DNA from: Tenacibaculum holothuriorum
GTDB lineage: Bacteria > Bacteroidota > Bacteroidia > Flavobacteriales > Flavobacteriaceae
Length of the DNA: 64,000 nt
Direction of reading: 5' to 3'
Assembly (NCBI RefSeq): GCF_002120225.1
Contig: NZ_LAPZ01000001.1
Location: 372,001-436,000 of the forward strand
Shown here: positions 60,826 to 64,000 of the stretch, piece after piece
Numbering within the stretch: position 1 is the first letter of the stretch
Layout: the number at the start of each line of letters is the position of its first letter
The notes under the pieces: model-generated
The model's input: only the letters and a program-made list of their open reading frames with translations
Databases searched by the model: none
What the model was told of the DNA's origin: nothing
Translations under genes and position numbers: made by a program

Positions 60826-62763
60826 TTAGTTATTTTTCTTTGTTGTTAATAACAAACTTCCTTTTTCATTAAGCGTTATGCTTTTCTTCCACTTTAGTTT
60901 TTCTCCAGAAATTATATTCTGAAGTGTTGTATTTTCTAAACCTATTTCTTTAAAACGATTTAAATCAATCGTAACAGGTTTTACGTTCTTATTTAAAATC
61001 AACACCACGGTTTCATTCTCAGCCATTCTAGCCAATATGTAAACTCCGTTTAATGGTGCAAAATGTATGGTTTTACCTGTATGAATTGCTTTACTAGACT
61101 TACGATAATTTAAGAGTTTTCGCGTATAATCTTGCATTTCTTTTTGTTCAGAAGTTAATCCTTCTCCTGTAAATGCATTTACAGTATCTCCTTCCCAACC
61201 TCCAGGGAAATCGGTTCTAATTAAACCATGATCTCCTGGTTTTTTAGAATCATCCATTAAGATTTCTGTTCCGTAGTATACTTGTAAAATTCGTGGTAAA
61301 ACAGCATAGGTGGTTAATGCCATCTTTGTATTTACCACATCTTCTTTGAGCTGTGTGTAAATTCTGCTTTTATCATGATTATCTGGAAAAATTAAGATGT
61401 CTTTCGGTGAAGCATAATGAAAATCATTTGCCAACCCTTCATAAATCTTTACTAGTCCTTTATTCCAACTTTCTGGTTCATTTAAAGCATCTACCACATT
61501 CTTTTGCATCCCAAAATCCATCGTTGATTTTAGATTTGACACAAAATCATCTCTGTTTTTAGCTCCTTTCTGCCAATATCCAATCAACAAGGGATTATAA
61601 CTCCATTCTTCTCCTACAATAGAAAACTTTGGATACTCATTCATAATAGCATCTACCCATTTGGCCATAAATTCTTTATCTGGATATGGATAAGTATCTT
61701 GCCTTATTCCTCCTAAACCTATGGTTTCTATCCACCAAATTGAATTTTGAATAATATAGGTAGCCATAAATGGATTTCGTTGGTTCAAATCGGGCATGGT
61801 AGTCACAAACCAACCTTCTACATTTCCTTTTTTATCTATTTCTGAAGCATACAAATCTTGATTCGTTGTTCTTCTATGATTGGAAGTATGTACCGTTTTC
61901 CATGACCAATTTTCTTTGTTCTTTTCATAATACGCTTGGTCATTTACCCAATCTTCAAAAGGCAAGTCTTTCATCCACCAGTGTTCCAATCCACAATGAT
62001 TGGCTACTTGATCCATGATTAACTTCATACCTCTTTTAGAAAGTTCTTCTGAGAGTTTTTTATACTCTTGTAAGCTTCCAAAACGAGGATCAACTTGATA
62101 AAAATCGGTCATTGCATATCCGTGATAAGAACCGCGAGGCATATCATTGGTTAAAACTGGTGTTGGCCAAATAGCAGTAAACCCTAAATCTTTTATATAA
62201 TCTAAATGCTTAGTAATTCCTTCTATATCTCCACCATGTCGTTTATAATCGTGTGATCTATCAACTTCTGTTTCTTTTAAATTCTCAAAACGATCGTTTT
62301 TCGGATTCGCATTCGCAAATCGATCAGGAGTGATTAAATAAATGGCATCTGAACTATCAAACCCAACATAAGAATCAGCTTTCTTTTCTCTAGATTTTAA
62401 TTCGTATGTATGTGTCTTCTTTGTACCATCTTTAAAAGTAAATACAATATCAAACTTCCCTGCTTTGGTCGTTTTATCAATCTTTAGATCTATAAATAAA
62501 TAATTCGGACTTCTTCCTGTATGTACTTTATTTATATGTACTCCTTCATAAGAAATGCTTGGTGTTGAATTTCCTATATTTTCTTCCTTAACTAATAATT
62601 GAAGGGTATTGTTTTTAAAACCAACCCACCAATTAGGTGGTTCTACTCTTTCTAAAAAAGTATTAGAAACTTTATGTTCGGTTTTCGCATCACTTTTCTG
62701 TTTCGTTGTAGTATTACACGAAATATAAATGATTAAAACAATATATAAACCAATGTGCTTCAT
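60826..62763 (-). CDS. GH13 neopullulanase / cyclomaltodextrinase-like lipoprotein (SusA-like)
   Basis: 645 aa. Lipobox IIYISCN (Cys16); residues about 35-125 look like the N-terminal beta domain of cyclomaltodextrinases. Barrel: nucleophile Asp356 (GIRQDTY), acid/base Glu385 (VGEEW), Asp464 (FPDNHDKS), region I DQVANHCG. The family hydrolyses cyclodextrins, pullulan and starch; the role of SusA in Bacteroides is periplasmic. A stable hairpin separates it from the GH65 gene. Confidence 0.9.
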   Translation of the reverse strand: MKHIGLYIVLIIYISCNTTTKQKSDAKTEHKVSNTFLERVEPPNWWVGFKNNTLQLLVKEENIGNSTPSISYEGVHINKVHTGRSPNYLFIDLKIDKTTKAGKFDIVFTFKDGTKKTHTYELKSREKKADSYVGFDSSDAIYLITPDRFANANPKNDRFENLKETEVDRSHDYKRHGGDIEGITKHLDYIKDLGFTAIWPTPVLTNDMPRGSYHGYAMTDFYQVDPRFGSLQEYKKLSEELSKRGMKLIMDQVANHCGLEHWWMKDLPFEDWVNDQAYYEKNKENWSWKTVHTSNHRRTTNQDLYASEIDKKGNVEGWFVTTMPDLNQRNPFMATYIIQNSIWWIETIGLGGIRQDTYPYPDKEFMAKWVDAIMNEYPKFSIVGEEWSYNPLLIGYWQKGAKNRDDFVSNLKSTMDFGMQKNVVDALNEPESWNKGLVKIYEGLANDFHYASPKDILIFPDNHDKSRIYTQLKEDVVNTKMALTTYAVLPRILQVYYGTEILMDDSKKPGDHGLIRTDFPGGWEGDTVNAFTGEGLTSEQKEMQDYTRKLLNYRKSSKAIHTGKTIHFAPLNGVYILARMAENETVVLILNKNVKPVTIDLNRFKEIGLENTTLQNIISGEKLKWKKSITLNEKGSLLLTTKKNN

Positions 62764-62768
62764 AAGAT

Positions 62769-62795
62769 AAAAAACCTCACAAAAAATGTGAGGTT
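62769..62795 (-). terminator. Rho-independent terminator of the GH65 gene
   Basis: AACCTCACA (62773-62781) / TGTGAGGTT (62787-62795), T-run on the minus strand. It may reduce rather than end transcription into the downstream glucan genes, since no -7 box was seen in the 48-base gap. Confidence 0.75.
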
Positions 62796-62811
62796 AGTGT
62801 CTAACTTCTAA

Positions 62812-64000
62812 CTATACGGTTATTAAGTTATTAGGGGAAATTTTTATTAATTTATCATTTACTAAAATTTCTAAAGCGCTACCATTTTCTAACTCAAATT
62901 TGGTATCATCCTTACAAACAGAAATTTTAAGTATTTGTCCTCTAAAGTTTACCTTGAAAGAATATGCTTCCCATTGTTCTGGAATTTGCGGTGTAAAGCT
63001 TAAGGTATCATTTTTTACACGCATTCCTCCAAATCCTTCTACAATACTCATCCAAGTTCCTGCCATTGAGGTAATATGCAATCCTTCTTCTACTTCTTTA
63101 TTATAGTCATCTAAATCTAAACGAGAAGTTCTTAAATAAAACGTATAGGCTTGTTCCATTCTACCTAATTTAGCAGCCTGAATACTATGTACACAAGGAG
63201 ATAATGAACTTTCATGTACCGTAAATGGTTCATAAAAATCAAAATGACGTTCTAATTCTTCTTGACTAAATTGATCTTCGAAAAAATAGAATCCTTGTAA
63301 GGTATCTGCCTGTTTGATATACGGCGAGCGTAAAATACGATCCCAACTCCATTTTTGGTTAATTGGACGTTGCGCTTTGTCTAAATCAGCTACGGTGATT
63401 AATTCTTTATCTAAGAATCCATCTTGTTGTAAAAACACTTGGTGTTCTTCTGAATATGGGAAGAACATATGATCTGCTACTTTTTTCCAAGAAGCTAATT
63501 CTTCAGCATCAAACTTTACTTTTTCCTTGATTCTGATATAATCTGAAATATGATCTGACTCTACTTTTGCTATGGCTTCTAAGGCATAATCAATACACCA
63601 TTTTGCAGCATAATTGGTATACCAGTTGTTATTTACGTTGTTTTCGTATTCATTTGGTCCTGTAACACCTAAAATTACATACTTATTCTTAGCCGTAGAG
63701 AAGGTTGCTCTTTGATGCCAAAAACGTGCAATACCAATTAGTACTTCTAATCCCTTTTCTGGAACGTAGGATGCATCTGAAGTATATCTTTCATAGTTGT
63801 ACATAGCAAATGCTATAGCAGCATTTCTATGAATTTCTTCAAAAGTGATTTCCCATTCATTATGACATTCTTCTCCATTCATAGTTACCATTGGGTATAA
63901 TGCTGCTCCGTTCGTAAAACCTAATTTTTCAGCATTTTCAATGGCCCTATCTAAATGATGGTAACGATATTCTAATAAGTTTCTCGCTACTTTTTGGTCT
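62812..64000 (-). CDS. GH65 maltose (or kojibiose-type) phosphorylase, 5' part beyond window
   Basis: Partial: the open frame runs off the right edge, and the residues before the first in-window Met (QKVARNLLEYRYHHLDRA) are conserved GH65 sequence, so no start is visible. About 396 residues are present, half of a typical ~770 aa enzyme. The catalytic Glu lies in VTGPNEYENNVNNNWYT; NGEECHNEWEITFEEIH is also typical. The C-terminal all-beta domain is complete. It phosphorolyses maltose to glucose and beta-glucose 1-phosphate in the cytoplasm. A beta-phosphoglucomutase gene would be expected just outside the window. Confidence 0.92.
   Translation of the reverse strand, partial: DQKVARNLLEYRYHHLDRAIENAEKLGFTNGAALYPMVTMNGEECHNEWEITFEEIHRNAAIAFAMYNYERYTSDASYVPEKGLEVLIGIARFWHQRATFSTAKNKYVILGVTGPNEYENNVNNNWYTNYAAKWCIDYALEAIAKVESDHISDYIRIKEKVKFDAEELASWKKVADHMFFPYSEEHQVFLQQDGFLDKELITVADLDKAQRPINQKWSWDRILRSPYIKQADTLQGFYFFEDQFSQEELERHFDFYEPFTVHESSLSPCVHSIQAAKLGRMEQAYTFYLRTSRLDLDDYNKEVEEGLHITSMAGTWMSIVEGFGGMRVKNDTLSFTPQIPEQWEAYSFKVNFRGQILKISVCKDDTKFELENGSALEILVNDKLIKISPNNLITV

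Noticed and set aside
1..64000. CRISPR arrays, insertion sequences, prophage genes, toxin-antitoxin or restriction systems, tRNA genes
   Set aside because: Looked for on both strands; no regular spacer array, transposase, integrase, phage gene or cloverleaf was recognised.

Overview
The window comes from a low-GC member of the Bacteroidota, most likely a marine Flavobacteriaceae close to Tenacibaculum or Polaribacter. The evidence is the AT-rich sequence, repeated TAnnTTTG -7 promoter boxes with few Shine-Dalgarno sites, many short lipoprotein signal peptides, and family markers (DUF4290 next to murA, DUF6495, DUF6702 next to an M1 peptidase, a two-aconitase block, a DnaJ with half a zinc region). 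The genus is inferred from gene content, not from a marker-gene comparison. It reads as ordinary chromosome: no insertion sequence, prophage, CRISPR array, tRNA or rRNA gene was seen.

Layout. 0-8 kb: a thioredoxin-fold lipoprotein without its cysteines, a DEAD-box helicase with a structured leader, a PagL-like barrel, a LysM protein with a WW-like motif, a MaoC/TRIC/helicase run and a thioesterase. 8-15.8 kb: MATE and UMF1 transporters, an M48 lipoprotein protease, an alpha/beta hydrolase, MsrB, a DinB-like protein, a GNAT and a DoxX-like protein. 15.8-20 kb: an apparent operon of a secreted SDYY-repeat protein, a canonical LytS-type kinase, a degenerate LytS-like protein and a LytTR regulator. 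20-24.5 kb: DinB, Ffh, FolD, PepE and a lipocalin-like lipoprotein. 24.6-31 kb: three tandem CarboxypepD_reg-like secreted paralogues, DUF6702, an M1 peptidase and a TlpA lipoprotein. 31-37 kb: topoisomerase III, TrmH, a cysteine-free sirtuin, DUF6495, a two-domain lipoprotein and a Crp/Fnr regulator. 37-46 kb: an M23 / YfcC transporter / ArgE run and two aconitases. 46-51 kb: RNase P RNA, two copies of a putative small RNA, dnaJ-grpE, a His-rich lipoprotein, and DUF4290-murA. 51-54 kb: a UvrD/PcrA helicase and a small membrane protein. 54-64 kb: a starch/maltodextrin locus of three GH13 lipoproteins, an esterase-GH31 fusion and a GH65 phosphorylase cut by the window edge.

The best candidate for something undescribed is the pair of ~75-nt minus-strand RNA units between dnaJ and rnpB. 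Each has a TATATTTG promoter box, a 5' hairpin, an identical unpaired linker and a Rho-independent terminator, and both stems show compensatory base changes between the copies. The linker is the exact complement of a start region reading ATGAAAAAGAAAAAG, which suggests pairing with translation starts of secreted-protein mRNAs. The SDYY-repeat / LytS / pseudo-LytS / LytTR operon is the second candidate system.
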